Shown in pieces: positions 37,001 through 44,781 of a stretch of 64,000 nt of DNA. How positions within the stretch are numbered: the stretch's first letter is position 1; each line of letters begins with the position of its first letter. Source of the stretch: Fulvivirga sediminis (lineage in GTDB: Bacteria; Bacteroidota; Bacteroidia; Cytophagales; Cyclobacteriaceae); assembly GCF_016757215.1 (NCBI RefSeq), contig NZ_JAESIY010000001.1, positions 434,001 through 498,000 on the forward strand, read 5' to 3'. The position numbers and the translations under genes are program-made. The notes below the pieces were generated by a model that worked only from the letters and a program-made list of their open reading frames with translations, had not been told where the DNA came from and made no database searches.

Positions 37001-37720
37001 TTTAAGTTCATGATCAGGGTTCTTATAACTGTTCATGAAGGCAATGGCAAAAGAGGTATCTTCTGGCAAATGACTCAGGTTTTCTGAAAATTTTTCTAAT
37101 TCAGAATTCGTAATAGCTGTTAGCACATTTCCATACTTATCTATTCTTTCTGAGATCTCTATTACTTCTTTATATAAAGGTGTTGGTTTGATAATATTTA
37201 GAGCAAAAATATCAGGACGCTGCTGGGTGCCAATATTAATCAGATCTTTGAAACCTTTAGTGGTGATAAATACTACGGAAGCTCCTTTTCGCTCAAGCAA
37301 TGCATTGGTTCCTTTAGTGGAGCCTAATCTCATATCTATAGCAGGGAAGGTAGCATCAAGTTCCGTGGCGGTGAGTATACGGGCTGCCAGTACAGGTACC
37401 TCTTCATTGGAAGTAATGGCAAAGTCATTGGGCAAGATATCTATCTCTTGATTAAGATAAATTATATTTTCTTTAAAATTGATAGATTCAATTAGCGCTG
37501 TCTGATTACTATTTGGCTGACTGAAGTGGTAATTTTTAAAAATATCAGTATCAATACTCCAGTTAAAGTCACCCCTAAAACTGTTAGGAGAGGTCTGTTC
37601 TAACACTTTGCCCTTCAGTCGGCTACTACTTAATATTTTTAGTCTACTGGTTTTACCATCAGGTGATATTGCTATGGAGTCAGTGAAGGTTCCTCCAGTA
37701 TCAATGCAGATTTGCCACAT
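34001..37720 (-). CDS. 5-oxoprolinase/hydantoinase, fused HyuA-HyuB type
   Basis: From the ATG at 37720 (MWQICIDTGGTFTDSIAIS) the product is 1239 residues. The N-terminal half (about 1-690) is the HyuA ATPase-like domain with DTGGTFTD and FDMGGTSTDVAIYD phosphate loops and SAGAIV. The C-terminal half (about 720-1239) is HyuB, with NHPAYGGSHLPDIT and GKGRWNGGNG. Fused enzymes of this size are ATP-dependent 5-oxoprolinases, which open pyroglutamate to glutamate. Hydantoinase activity cannot be excluded. No transporter or glutathione gene is adjacent. Confidence 0.92.
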   Translation of the reverse strand: MWQICIDTGGTFTDSIAISPDGKTSRLKILSSSRLKGKVLEQTSPNSFRGDFNWSIDTDIFKNYHFSQPNSNQTALIESINFKENIIYLNQEIDILPNDFAITSNEEVPVLAARILTATELDATFPAIDMRLGSTKGTNALLERKGASVVFITTKGFKDLINIGTQQRPDIFALNIIKPTPLYKEVIEISERIDKYGNVLTAITNSELEKFSENLSHLPEDTSFAIAFMNSYKNPDHELKIQQLIKSKGFQFISTSSNISQNIKILSRAETTIANSYLQPVIENYISGITNKLINCHLRIMTSAGAIVNSSHFTPKDSLLSGPAGGIVGAKTIAEKSGYDQIITFDMGGTSTDVAIYDKKYDYKYETQVGDANILSPSLAIETIAAGGGSICYIKNDIMQVGPESAGSSPGPACYGDGGPVSITDLNLLCGRLVDSNFSIPLNTDKARIALSQITNPTDENLLAFLQIANEKMAEAIKKVSVRKGYSPADYALVTYGGAGGQHACAIADLLNIKTIIVPYDAGLLSAYGISQADIEYFTEKQILQPFDKAIDTLEDTWNQLKSQATQKLIDQGFSQTEIFTKSQLLYLRYAGQENTVEIDATSTQDYKQAFKEKYKSIYGHWLSNRDIELESAKIIAAITPPQETSSYNSAEKHSPKAQGTQSCLTKKGRKEVNFYIWERMHSGAEITGPAVITSNNCTLFIEQGWHFELDVHNHAVIKKVENDDSITLKPETEKANLELFKNRYAGIVEKMGSQLERTSFSVNIKERLDFSCALLDDQGYLIVNAPHIPVHLGSMGICVRKVIQHLPMEEGDIIITNHPAYGGSHLPDITLITGVFVDEKLVGYLASRAHHAEIGGKTPGSMPTDASTLEEEGVIIQPQYLAKNGQYLWEDITNVFQSARFPTRSIQENIADLHGGVASLKTGVNELQKLCTQYGVSTIKNYMQLLKEYVNNKLWNSLTDKAGRTFEATEYLDDQSKLNCTIAFETESAIFDFTGTSATHPGNLNATEAIVNSVVLYVLRLCMSENLPLNEGLISNIQVVLPNCLLNPDFSKESPAVVGGNTEISQRLTDTLLKALNMAACSQGTMNNVLFGNDQFGYYETIGGGTGAGEGFHGKDAVHQHMTNTKITDPEIMEYRYPVRINKFEIRKNSGGKGRWNGGNGIIREIEFLEKLNLTVLTQHRKTAPYGLEGGHSGQTGKQELRQHAQVKKLLPSDSVKVKPGDILSMYTPGGGGYGQSF

Positions 37721-37800
37721 ATAAATTGTTTTAATGATCGCTGAAACAAAATTTCTTGTTAATATATTATACATTAGATGATAAAGAAAGTTATCAATTC

Positions 37801-38424
37801 ATGAGAGTCCTTAGGTTATTAACATTTGTTTTGCCTTGGTTCTTGGTATTGCTATTAGGTAGTTGGCTGTATTTTGATAGCCTCACTGAGGAAGAACCAA
37901 AGACCATAATCAATAATAGTACTATGCTTGAGAAGGTGGAGGCACTCGGTAAAATGGAGCTAGTAAGATACAATTTCAAGGAGATTACTGAGCTTAAAGA
38001 GTTGAGCAAAGAATATTTCAGGCTTTTTAAATTGGGACCTGACTCCAAGATTGCACTTATTAGCGCAGGGCATGCTGTGGGGTGTATTGACCTTACTAAG
38101 GTGAAGGTGAATGATATTCTGGTAGCTAAGGATACTATATATTTGAGATTACCAGAGCCTGAAATCTGCTATTATAAGCTGGATATGGAAAATACTAGAA
38201 TTTATGACATGCAGACTAATCCGCTAAAAGATCAAAAAGCTTTCATTCAAAAGGCGTATAAAAATGCTGAGCGTGAGATAAAAACGGCAGCAGAAAATTC
38301 AGGAATACTAGAGCAGACCAGAGCTAATGCAGAGTTGATTATGAAGCCAATGCTGGAAGAGATGAGTGGGAAAGTCGTAATCCTTACTGATGATATACCT
38401 GCAGCACGGGTGGAATTATATTGA
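37801..38424 (+). CDS. DUF4230 family membrane-anchored protein
   Basis: From the ATG at 37801 (MRVLRLLTFVLPWFLVLLLG) the product is 207 residues with one N-terminal membrane anchor. The extracytoplasmic part shows the DUF4230 pattern: LGKMELVRYNFKEITELK, ISAGHAVGCIDLTKVKVND, a LPEPEICYYKLDMENTRIYD strand set and an amphipathic helix AEREIKTAAENSGILEQTRA. No catalytic residues are known to me for this family. It overlaps convergent recX by 9 bp. Confidence 0.83.
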   Translation: MRVLRLLTFVLPWFLVLLLGSWLYFDSLTEEEPKTIINNSTMLEKVEALGKMELVRYNFKEITELKELSKEYFRLFKLGPDSKIALISAGHAVGCIDLTKVKVNDILVAKDTIYLRLPEPEICYYKLDMENTRIYDMQTNPLKDQKAFIQKAYKNAEREIKTAAENSGILEQTRANAELIMKPMLEEMSGKVVILTDDIPAARVELY

Positions 38425-38916
38425 ATCCTCCATATCTCTGAGGATGTCCCATACCAGATCGGCTTCATAGCCTTTTTGTATAGCATGAGAGGCTATTTTC
38501 CTCTTTCGAATGTACTGATTAGTTTCTTTTAGAGCGCCGTTCTTTTTATTTATAATATCATGGAGGGCCTCTGAATAATCAGTTGGGTCGATCTCAGACA
38601 TTCCTTTTCTTATACAATATTCTGATAAGCCGAGTTGTTTAAGGCCTTGTAGAATTTTTAATCGTCCCCATTTTTTCATTCGGAACTTGCCTCCAGCATA
38701 ACTTCGTGCAAAACGCTCTTCGTTGATAAAGCCTTCGGTTATGAGGTCAGTAAGTACATCTTCTACTTCATGCTGTCTTAGGCCATAATCATAAAGCTTA
38801 TCCCTTACCTGTTGCTGGGTTCTTTCCTGATAGGCACAGAAATCAGCCGCCTTTACCTTGGCTTCCTTCATGGTAAAGGTTCTCTTTCTTTTATTCTTGT
38901 CTTCAAAAGGCTCCAT
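38416..38916 (-). CDS. recX: Regulatory protein RecX
   Basis: RecX binds along RecA filaments and blocks recombinase activity. The 166-residue protein is composed of three-helix RecX repeats, with CAYQERTQQQVRDKLYDYG, LITEGFINEERFARSYAGGK and FRMKKWGRLKILQGLKQLG as diagnostic blocks. recA is not in the window. A terminator-like hairpin separates it from the YcxB-like gene upstream. Confidence 0.92.
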   Translation of the reverse strand: MEPFEDKNKRKRTFTMKEAKVKAADFCAYQERTQQQVRDKLYDYGLRQHEVEDVLTDLITEGFINEERFARSYAGGKFRMKKWGRLKILQGLKQLGLSEYCIRKGMSEIDPTDYSEALHDIINKKNGALKETNQYIRKRKIASHAIQKGYEADLVWDILRDMEDSI

Positions 38917-38928
38917 ATGGCAGATAAA

Positions 38929-38966
38929 ATAAAGGATCTTATGCTTGGTAGCTTAAGATCCTTTTT
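38929..38966 (-). terminator. Hairpin between the YcxB-like gene and recX
   Basis: AAAGGATCTT (38931-38940) and AAGATCCTTT (38955-38964) form a 10-bp perfect stem around a 14-nt loop. T-rich tracts flank it on both strands. It lies just after the minus-strand YcxB-like gene. Confidence 0.6.
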
Positions 38967-38987
38967 GTGTTGTATATAGAATGTTTT

Positions 38988-39461
38988 TTACTTCACCAAT
39001 CCTTTTCTTTTAAGAATGCTCTCTACAAATTTTCTTTCATTCTCAGTGTTAAAAATTCTAAAAGGCAAATGGATAAGTTGGGCTTTATTTATCACCAACA
39101 AAATATAGTCTTTACCTACAGTTGCACTTTTTACTTGGTCCCATTTAATAGGCATACCCTGACGTGGGTTAAGTTTAATTAGCACTTGCTGACTGTTGAT
39201 TTCATAGGAGAGTTTTTCAAATAGCATTTTGGTTTGCTCCATTTGTGTAACTCCTGTAAACTGGATAAGCCAGAATAAGAAATAAAGAACGAGAGCTATA
39301 GCGGCACCTATGAACCACCATGCATTAGGTATGATAAAATAACCTAAGCATATTGCCAAAGCTATTAAAAACACCCACCACTGCTGCTTTAGTATATTCA
39401 CTAAACCTAGTTTAATATAAGTTCCGTTCTCCAGCTTATACTTTTTAGTCTTTACAATCAT
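38988..39461 (-). CDS. YcxB-like membrane protein
   Basis: This 157-residue protein has two adjacent transmembrane helices (about 28-75, containing WWVFLIALAICLGYFIIP) and a C-terminal PH-like segment (LSYEINSQQVLIKLN, WDQVKSATVGKDYILLVI, IHLPFRIF) that matches the plan of the YcxB family. Function is unknown. It follows nadC by 37 bp and probably shares its transcript. Confidence 0.7.
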   Translation of the reverse strand: MIVKTKKYKLENGTYIKLGLVNILKQQWWVFLIALAICLGYFIIPNAWWFIGAAIALVLYFLFWLIQFTGVTQMEQTKMLFEKLSYEINSQQVLIKLNPRQGMPIKWDQVKSATVGKDYILLVINKAQLIHLPFRIFNTENERKFVESILKRKGLVK

Positions 39462-39498
39462 GATTTACTATTGAAAATAATTAAATGCGTAATTTTAG

Positions 39499-40356
39499 TT
39501 AGGTTGCTTTTAGGCTAATATCGAGGCTTTTAGCTGAGTGTGTAAGAGCGCCCACTGAGATATAGTCTACACCACATTCGGCTACTTCTCGTATGCTTTT
39601 TTCTGTAATTCCTCCACTAGCCTCGGTTTTATATTGGCCGTCTATGAGGCGAACGGCCTCTTTCATTACTGAGGGCATCATATTATCCAGCATGATAATA
39701 TCTATATCTCCAGTGGCCAATACTTCTTTAACTTCATCTAAGTTCCTGGTTTCTATCTCTACTTTAAGAGACTTGCCAGTATCTTGAAGATAATTTTTAG
39801 TGGCATGAATGGCATTTTTAATACCGCCAGCATAATCAATATGATTGTCCTTAAGCATAATCATATCATATAAGGCAAAGCGGTGATTTTTAGCTCCGCC
39901 AATAGCCACAGCCCATTTTTCAGGAAGCCTGAAGTTAGGCGTAGTTTTTCTGGTATCGAGCAGTTGAGTTTGCGTGCCTTTAATAAGTTTGCAAAGGTGG
40001 TTCGTATAAGTAGCAATACCACTCATGCGCTGCAAACAGTTAAGTACAACTCGCTCGCAAGTTAATATTGAGCGTGCAGATCCCTTTACTATCAAACCAA
40101 TATCTCCATTTTTCACTATATCTCCATCCTTTTTAAGAGGTATAACAGATAATGATGGATCAAAAAAGTTGAATATTTTAATAGCGAGCTCTATTCCGGC
40201 TAAAACGCCTTCATCTTTAATAAGCATTTTCGCTTCGCTTTGTGAGTCTTCAGGTATTGCGGCCAGAGAAGAGTGATCTCCATCCCCTATATCTTCATTA
40301 AGAGCGGTCTTAATGAAATAATTTATTGATTCTTCAGTCAGGTAGCTCAATTCCAT
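39499..40356 (-). CDS. nadC: Nicotinate-nucleotide diphosphorylase (carboxylating)
   Basis: NadC converts quinolinate and PRPP to nicotinate mononucleotide in de novo NAD synthesis. The 285-residue protein has the N-terminal LNEDIGDGDHSS motif, NCLQRMSGIAT, the DTRKTTPNFR active-site block, the MLKDNHI motif and the C-terminal EASGGITEKSI and DYISVGALTHS phosphate site. nadA and nadB are not in the window. Confidence 0.97.
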   Translation of the reverse strand: MELSYLTEESINYFIKTALNEDIGDGDHSSLAAIPEDSQSEAKMLIKDEGVLAGIELAIKIFNFFDPSLSVIPLKKDGDIVKNGDIGLIVKGSARSILTCERVVLNCLQRMSGIATYTNHLCKLIKGTQTQLLDTRKTTPNFRLPEKWAVAIGGAKNHRFALYDMIMLKDNHIDYAGGIKNAIHATKNYLQDTGKSLKVEIETRNLDEVKEVLATGDIDIIMLDNMMPSVMKEAVRLIDGQYKTEASGGITEKSIREVAECGVDYISVGALTHSAKSLDISLKAT

Positions 40357-40372
40357 CGTGCAAAAATAAAAA

Positions 40373-40395
40373 AAGCACCGATTTAATCAGTGCTT
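40373..40395 (-). terminator. Hairpin between the DUF4783 gene and nadC
   Basis: AAGCACCGA (40373-40381) pairs with TCAGTGCTT (40387-40395) with one mismatch, followed on the minus strand by an A/T-rich tract TTTTTTATTTTT. It follows the DUF4783 stop on the minus strand and would separate it from nadC. Confidence 0.6.
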
Positions 40396-40418
40396 CTTTA
40401 TTATAAATGACTTATTAT

Positions 40419-40829
40419 CTATTCTTTGATGAAACTTATTTCATGTATTAGATACTTTCCTCCAGAATTTTTTATTCTTAGCCATACTCGGTAAGTCTGT
40501 TTATTAGAAATATACTGACCTATAGCATAGGGGAGGCCACCTTTTGAGGCTCCTTGATGTACTATGGTGAAGCTGGTGGGAGGGTTGTTCTTGAAAAAGT
40601 CTTTCATTACAAACTCAGCCTGAGTTTTGCTATAGCTTTGCATTTCATCATCTAACGTTACATCTACGTTTTGATTGAAGAATTTAGCAGTTTCTTTTGA
40701 GCTACCGGTTTTGATAGCTTCTTTAACATCATTGATAATATCACCCTGGGCAAGGCCCTCTAAAGATAAAATACCTACCAGTGTAAATGATAAGCCTAAT
40801 ACCACAATATATGTTTTTATATTATTCAT
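40419..40829 (-). CDS. DUF4783 family secreted protein
   Basis: From the ATG at 40829 (MNNIKTYIVVLGLSFT) the product is 136 residues. Upstream ATGs at 40856 and 40850 are also open, so the start is uncertain. The signal peptide ends near EGLAQ. The mature domain (DIINDVKEAIKTGSSKETAK, then a C-terminal strand set YRVWLRIKNSGGKYLIHEI) has the cystatin/NTF2-like look of DUF4783. Function unknown. The family is often next to nadC in Bacteroidota. Confidence 0.82.
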   Translation of the reverse strand: MNNIKTYIVVLGLSFTLVGILSLEGLAQGDIINDVKEAIKTGSSKETAKFFNQNVDVTLDDEMQSYSKTQAEFVMKDFFKNNPPTSFTIVHQGASKGGLPYAIGQYISNKQTYRVWLRIKNSGGKYLIHEISFIKE

Positions 40830-40856
40830 TTGATCCATTACAGGTTTCATGTTCAC

Positions 40857-41328
40857 TGTTAAACTAAAACTATGCCAAGTTAAGCATTTGACAGAATTTC
40901 CAAATTAATATAATCGACACTGGTAAACAACCTGCTTTTGACTAAATTTAAGTGCAGGTATATCTGATGGGTGTAGCCGTTAAATTAAAAAAGAAAAATT
41001 TTAGATTAAATTATTTTAACCACACAATACATCTATTATGTATATAAGTTATGGTTAGCTATAAGTAACCATTACAGATAAGTTTGGATGAGACAAGGTA
41101 CATGGTTTACGTTAAAATTATAGGTGAAATTAAGCGCTTTTTCCCCTTTGCTATGGATATTAAAAAAACAGTTGATAAAAGATTGGATATTCATTTTACA
41201 GTATATTATCTTGGAGCCGCGTATCAAATAACCTACTAATTCTCATCCTATTGCATTAATATCTTCTTGATTCTTAACATTAAATTAACATTGGAGTGAT
41301 ATATTTTTCATTAAGATAAAATTTGCTG
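40857..41328. other. Long AT-rich intergenic region upstream of the TonB receptor
   Basis: This is the largest gene-poor stretch of the window. It contains a 7-bp inverted repeat ATGGTTA/TAACCAT (41051-41072) that could be an operator. It also holds a 45-codon open frame at 41102-41239 (MVYVKIIGEIKRFFPF to AAYQITY) without a ribosome binding site or recognisable homology. I would not call that a gene on present evidence. Confidence 0.4.
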
Positions 41329-41361
41329 ATTGACCAAACAGTTGGGAATAGTATATCTTTG
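41329..41361 (+). promoter_or_regulatory. Bacteroidota-type promoter of the TonB receptor
   Basis: TTG (41330-41332) and TATCTTTG (41354-41361) are separated by 21 nt, a match to -33 TTG and -7 TAnnTTTG. Transcription would start near 41367, leaving a leader of about 50 nt before the ATG at 41420. Confidence 0.75.
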
Positions 41362-41419
41362 CGACGCAAAAATTATTTATGTAATAAATTAATCTATTTT
41401 CAAACCAAACAAACAAGGA

Positions 41420-44400
41420 ATGAAACAATTTTTACAATTGATTATCTTTTCATTGAGCTTTATAATGATTGCTCAGGTGGGATTTTCGCAAGGCGTCACC
41501 ACAGCGGCCATTAACGGAAGGGTTGTTGATGCAAACAAAGAACCCCTACCGGGAGCTACTGTAGTTGCCGTTCATGTACCAACAGGAACCAAATATGGGG
41601 CTATAACCAATGTTGAAGGGTATTATTACTTTCCTACTGTAAGAGTAGGAGGGCCATATAAGATAACTTCTTCTTTTGTTGGGTATTCTGAAAAAATCAA
41701 AGAAGGAATTTCTTTGGCTTTAGGAGAAAAACTTGCGGTAGATTTTGTTATGCAAGATGAAAGTCAAACCCTCGAAGAGGTAACTATTACTGCGGATGTG
41801 GATGAAACTATGAACTCAGGAAGAACAGGAGCTACTACAGAAGTTTCAGAATCAACGATCGAAAAGAACCCATCTATTTCTAGATCAATAAGTGATTTTG
41901 CTAGATTAACTCCACAGGCAGCGCAAGGTGTTGGAAATGGTGGTACATCAATTTCAGGAAGAAACAGCAGGTATAATAATGTGACTATTGATGGAGCTGT
42001 AAATAATGATGCTTTTGGTCTTAATGCTGATGGGCAACCAGGCTCTAATGCAGGAACAGAACCAATAAGTCTTGATGCGATAAAAGAGGTTTCCATTCAA
42101 GTAGCTCCTTACGATGTAACACAAGGATCATTTACAGGAGGAGGAATTAACGCCGTAACCAGAAGTGGATCTAATGAGTTTGAAGGGTCAGTTTATTACT
42201 ATACAAGAAATGAAAATTTGACAGGAAAAACAATAGAAGATAATCCTCAAAAGCAACCTCCTTTTTTTAATAAGCAATATGGATTTAGAGTTGGCGGACC
42301 ACTTGTGAAAAATAAATTATTCTTCTTTACAAGTGTTGAGAAACAGAGGGAAGAAACGCCATTTACTGTAAACTTGGTTGATCAAAATACATTAGATAGA
42401 TATGGTGATAATGTGCCTTCTAACGTTTCAAATATAAGTGTTGAAACAGCTCAATCGGTAAAAGATTATTTACTTGAGAATTATGACTATGATGCTGGAA
42501 GCTATGGAGCTTTCACCCCTAAGACTGAAAATACTAAATTGTTTGGGAGGCTTGATTGGAATATAAATAATAAAAATCAATTGACTTTAAGGCATAATTA
42601 TGTGAAATCCTCACAAGATAATATATCAAGGAGTCAGAATGAGTTGCAATTCACCAATAATGGTTATGTAGCAGATTTTTTGAGTAATTCTACTATTTTA
42701 GAACTAACAAGTAGATTTAGTGAAAACATATCTAATAATTTAATCTTAGGTTACTCATCAGTAGAGAATATTAGAAATATAGAAGATCAGACTGCTGACA
42801 AATTATTTCCTCAAGTAGAAATAGATCTTTTTGATGGAACTACAATTCTTGCAGGAACTCAGAGAAGTTCAGTAGGGAATGAGCTCTATCAAGATATTTG
42901 GCAGTTAACAGATAATTTAACTATTTTCAAGAATAAGCACGTTATTACGGTAGGTACGCACAATGAGCTTTTTAAAATAAAAAATTCATTTGTGAATAGG
43001 TATAACGGGCATTATGAATATGATGGAATCGATAATTTTTTAAATAATTCTACAGACGGAAGAAACGGAAGGTTTAGAACAGCCTATTCCCTTGATTATT
43101 TTAATGATAGGTTCCAGCCTGTTGAGTTGAGTTTTTTACAAACAGGTTTTTATATTCAGGATGAATGGGAAGTTAGTCCAAACGTTAAATTAACAGGAGG
43201 ATTAAGACTCGACATACCATTCTTTTTGGATGACCCTAGTTATAATCAGCAGTTTGATAATGATTTTGGTTTGGATACAAGAGATTTGCCTAGTGGTCAA
43301 TTATTATGGTCTCCGAGAGTTGGATTCAATTACGATGTAAAGGGAGATAAGACATTACAACTGCGTGGTGGTGCTGGAATTTTTACAGGAAGAATACCAT
43401 TTGTATGGGTTTCTAATCAATATACTAATTCAGGAGCAAGCTTTGGTTTGATCAGTGTGAGTGGCAGAGATGGTAATTCTGTGCCTTTAGCTCCTGACGG
43501 AAATAGAACTTTGGAGTATTATTATGCCAATCAGTTGGGGGTAGACGTTAATGATCCGGCTGTTGAAAATGCAATTCAAGAATTGATTTCTAGTGATGCA
43601 GGTGCTTCAGAAATTAATGTAATGGATCCGGACTATAAACTTCCACAAATTTTCAGAATGAATTTGGCCATGGATGTTAAGCTTCCTTATGGGGTTATAG
43701 GAACTGTAGAAGGTATATTCTCTAAAGGTATCAACGAAACTAAATATGAAAATATCAATTTGACGGATCCTGACGAAGTATTACCAGCGGAGGGAAATCG
43801 TCCGGTTCAATCTAGTCGTTTACAAAACCCTGAATTTGGAAATGTACTATTGATTACAAATACTAATCAAGGCTACCAGTACAGTATTAGTGGGGTTTTG
43901 AAGAAAACTTGGATGGATAAATTATCTTCATTCATAGCATATACGTATGGTGTATCAAAAGATGTTAACAGCGGAACACATACGACCGCATTGTCTGGAT
44001 GGGAATATAACCCAACTCCGGGATATTCAAATGTATCTAACTTGAGCTATTCTCAATGGGACCTTAGGCACCGTGTGGTAGGTAATTTAAACTATACTCA
44101 AAATTGGAGTAATTTCACTTCAACTTCAATTGGTCTATATTATAATGGTCAATCAGGAGCACCATTTACATATATGGTTAACGGAGATTTAAACGGAGAT
44201 GGAGCATATGGAAATGACCAGGCTTATATACCAGCAAGCCAGAATGAGATAATTTTGCAGCCTGGAGATGATGACAATAGAACGCCAGATCAGATATGGA
44301 ATGAATTGAATGCATTTATTGAAGGTCATGATTATTTAAGGGAGAATAGAGGTAAAATTGCTGAGCGTAATGGTGCCAGAACGCCATGGTATAATAGATT

Positions 44401-44686
44401 TGATCTTCGAGTAATGCAGGAGTTTAAGGTGATGGTGAAAGATAAAAAGAACAGAATTCAGCTGACTATGGATATCGAAAATGTAGGAAATCTGTTGAAT
44501 AAAGATTGGGGTCGAGCTTATTCCGTGAGTTATGGAACTTATAATCTTTTACAATTTAGAGGGATTGATGAAGCTACAGGTAGAGGAATATACAGATATT
44601 CAGATAGAGAGGATCCTTGGAATGTAGATAATTTAGCATCAGTCTGGAGAATGCAGTTAGGATTAAGATATATTTTCGGGAACTGA
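41420..44686 (+). CDS. TonB-dependent receptor, Oar-like with carboxypeptidase-regulatory domain
   Basis: This 1088-residue outer-membrane protein has a signal peptide ending near GFSQ. A CarboxypepD_reg-like beta-sandwich (about 28-115, INGRVVDANKEPLPGATVV) comes first. The TonB plug (about 120-260) contains NPSISRSISDFARLTPQAA and TSISGRNSRYNNVTIDGAVN. The large barrel ends in VWRMQLGLRYIFGN. There is no SusD gene next to it, so a glycan SusCD pair is unlikely. Oar-like receptors have been tied to peptide or siderophore uptake, but the substrate here is unknown. A terminator follows. Confidence 0.9.
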   Translation: MKQFLQLIIFSLSFIMIAQVGFSQGVTTAAINGRVVDANKEPLPGATVVAVHVPTGTKYGAITNVEGYYYFPTVRVGGPYKITSSFVGYSEKIKEGISLALGEKLAVDFVMQDESQTLEEVTITADVDETMNSGRTGATTEVSESTIEKNPSISRSISDFARLTPQAAQGVGNGGTSISGRNSRYNNVTIDGAVNNDAFGLNADGQPGSNAGTEPISLDAIKEVSIQVAPYDVTQGSFTGGGINAVTRSGSNEFEGSVYYYTRNENLTGKTIEDNPQKQPPFFNKQYGFRVGGPLVKNKLFFFTSVEKQREETPFTVNLVDQNTLDRYGDNVPSNVSNISVETAQSVKDYLLENYDYDAGSYGAFTPKTENTKLFGRLDWNINNKNQLTLRHNYVKSSQDNISRSQNELQFTNNGYVADFLSNSTILELTSRFSENISNNLILGYSSVENIRNIEDQTADKLFPQVEIDLFDGTTILAGTQRSSVGNELYQDIWQLTDNLTIFKNKHVITVGTHNELFKIKNSFVNRYNGHYEYDGIDNFLNNSTDGRNGRFRTAYSLDYFNDRFQPVELSFLQTGFYIQDEWEVSPNVKLTGGLRLDIPFFLDDPSYNQQFDNDFGLDTRDLPSGQLLWSPRVGFNYDVKGDKTLQLRGGAGIFTGRIPFVWVSNQYTNSGASFGLISVSGRDGNSVPLAPDGNRTLEYYYANQLGVDVNDPAVENAIQELISSDAGASEINVMDPDYKLPQIFRMNLAMDVKLPYGVIGTVEGIFSKGINETKYENINLTDPDEVLPAEGNRPVQSSRLQNPEFGNVLLITNTNQGYQYSISGVLKKTWMDKLSSFIAYTYGVSKDVNSGTHTTALSGWEYNPTPGYSNVSNLSYSQWDLRHRVVGNLNYTQNWSNFTSTSIGLYYNGQSGAPFTYMVNGDLNGDGAYGNDQAYIPASQNEIILQPGDDDNRTPDQIWNELNAFIEGHDYLRENRGKIAERNGARTPWYNRFDLRVMQEFKVMVKDKKNRIQLTMDIENVGNLLNKDWGRAYSVSYGTYNLLQFRGIDEATGRGIYRYSDREDPWNVDNLASVWRMQLGLRYIFGN

Positions 44687-44709
44687 TAATAAAACAATTT
44701 AATAACAAG

Positions 44710-44745
44710 AGGCTACTTCATCTTTTGAGGTAGCCTTTTATTTTT
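44710..44745 (+). terminator. Rho-independent terminator after the TonB receptor
   Basis: AGGCTACTTC (44710-44719) and GAGGTAGCCT (44727-44736) form a 10-bp stem with one G-T pair and a 7-nt loop, followed by TTTATTTTT. Confidence 0.82.
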
Positions 44746-44781
44746 ACTCAACTTTCATCAACTGTAATTGTTAGGAATAAA

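Noticed and set aside
40361-40368. TAnnTTTG box before nadC on the minus strand
   Set aside because: It lies 5 bp from the nadC ATG, so transcription would start inside the gene. It overlaps the A-rich flank of a terminator hairpin.
41102-41239. 45-codon small gene upstream of the TonB receptor
   Set aside because: No ribosome binding site, promoter or recognisable homology. Kept only as a note in the intergenic entry.
41420-44686. SusC/SusD glycan utilisation locus
   Set aside because: No SusD gene or glycoside hydrolase follows. The next gene is ppk1 behind a terminator.
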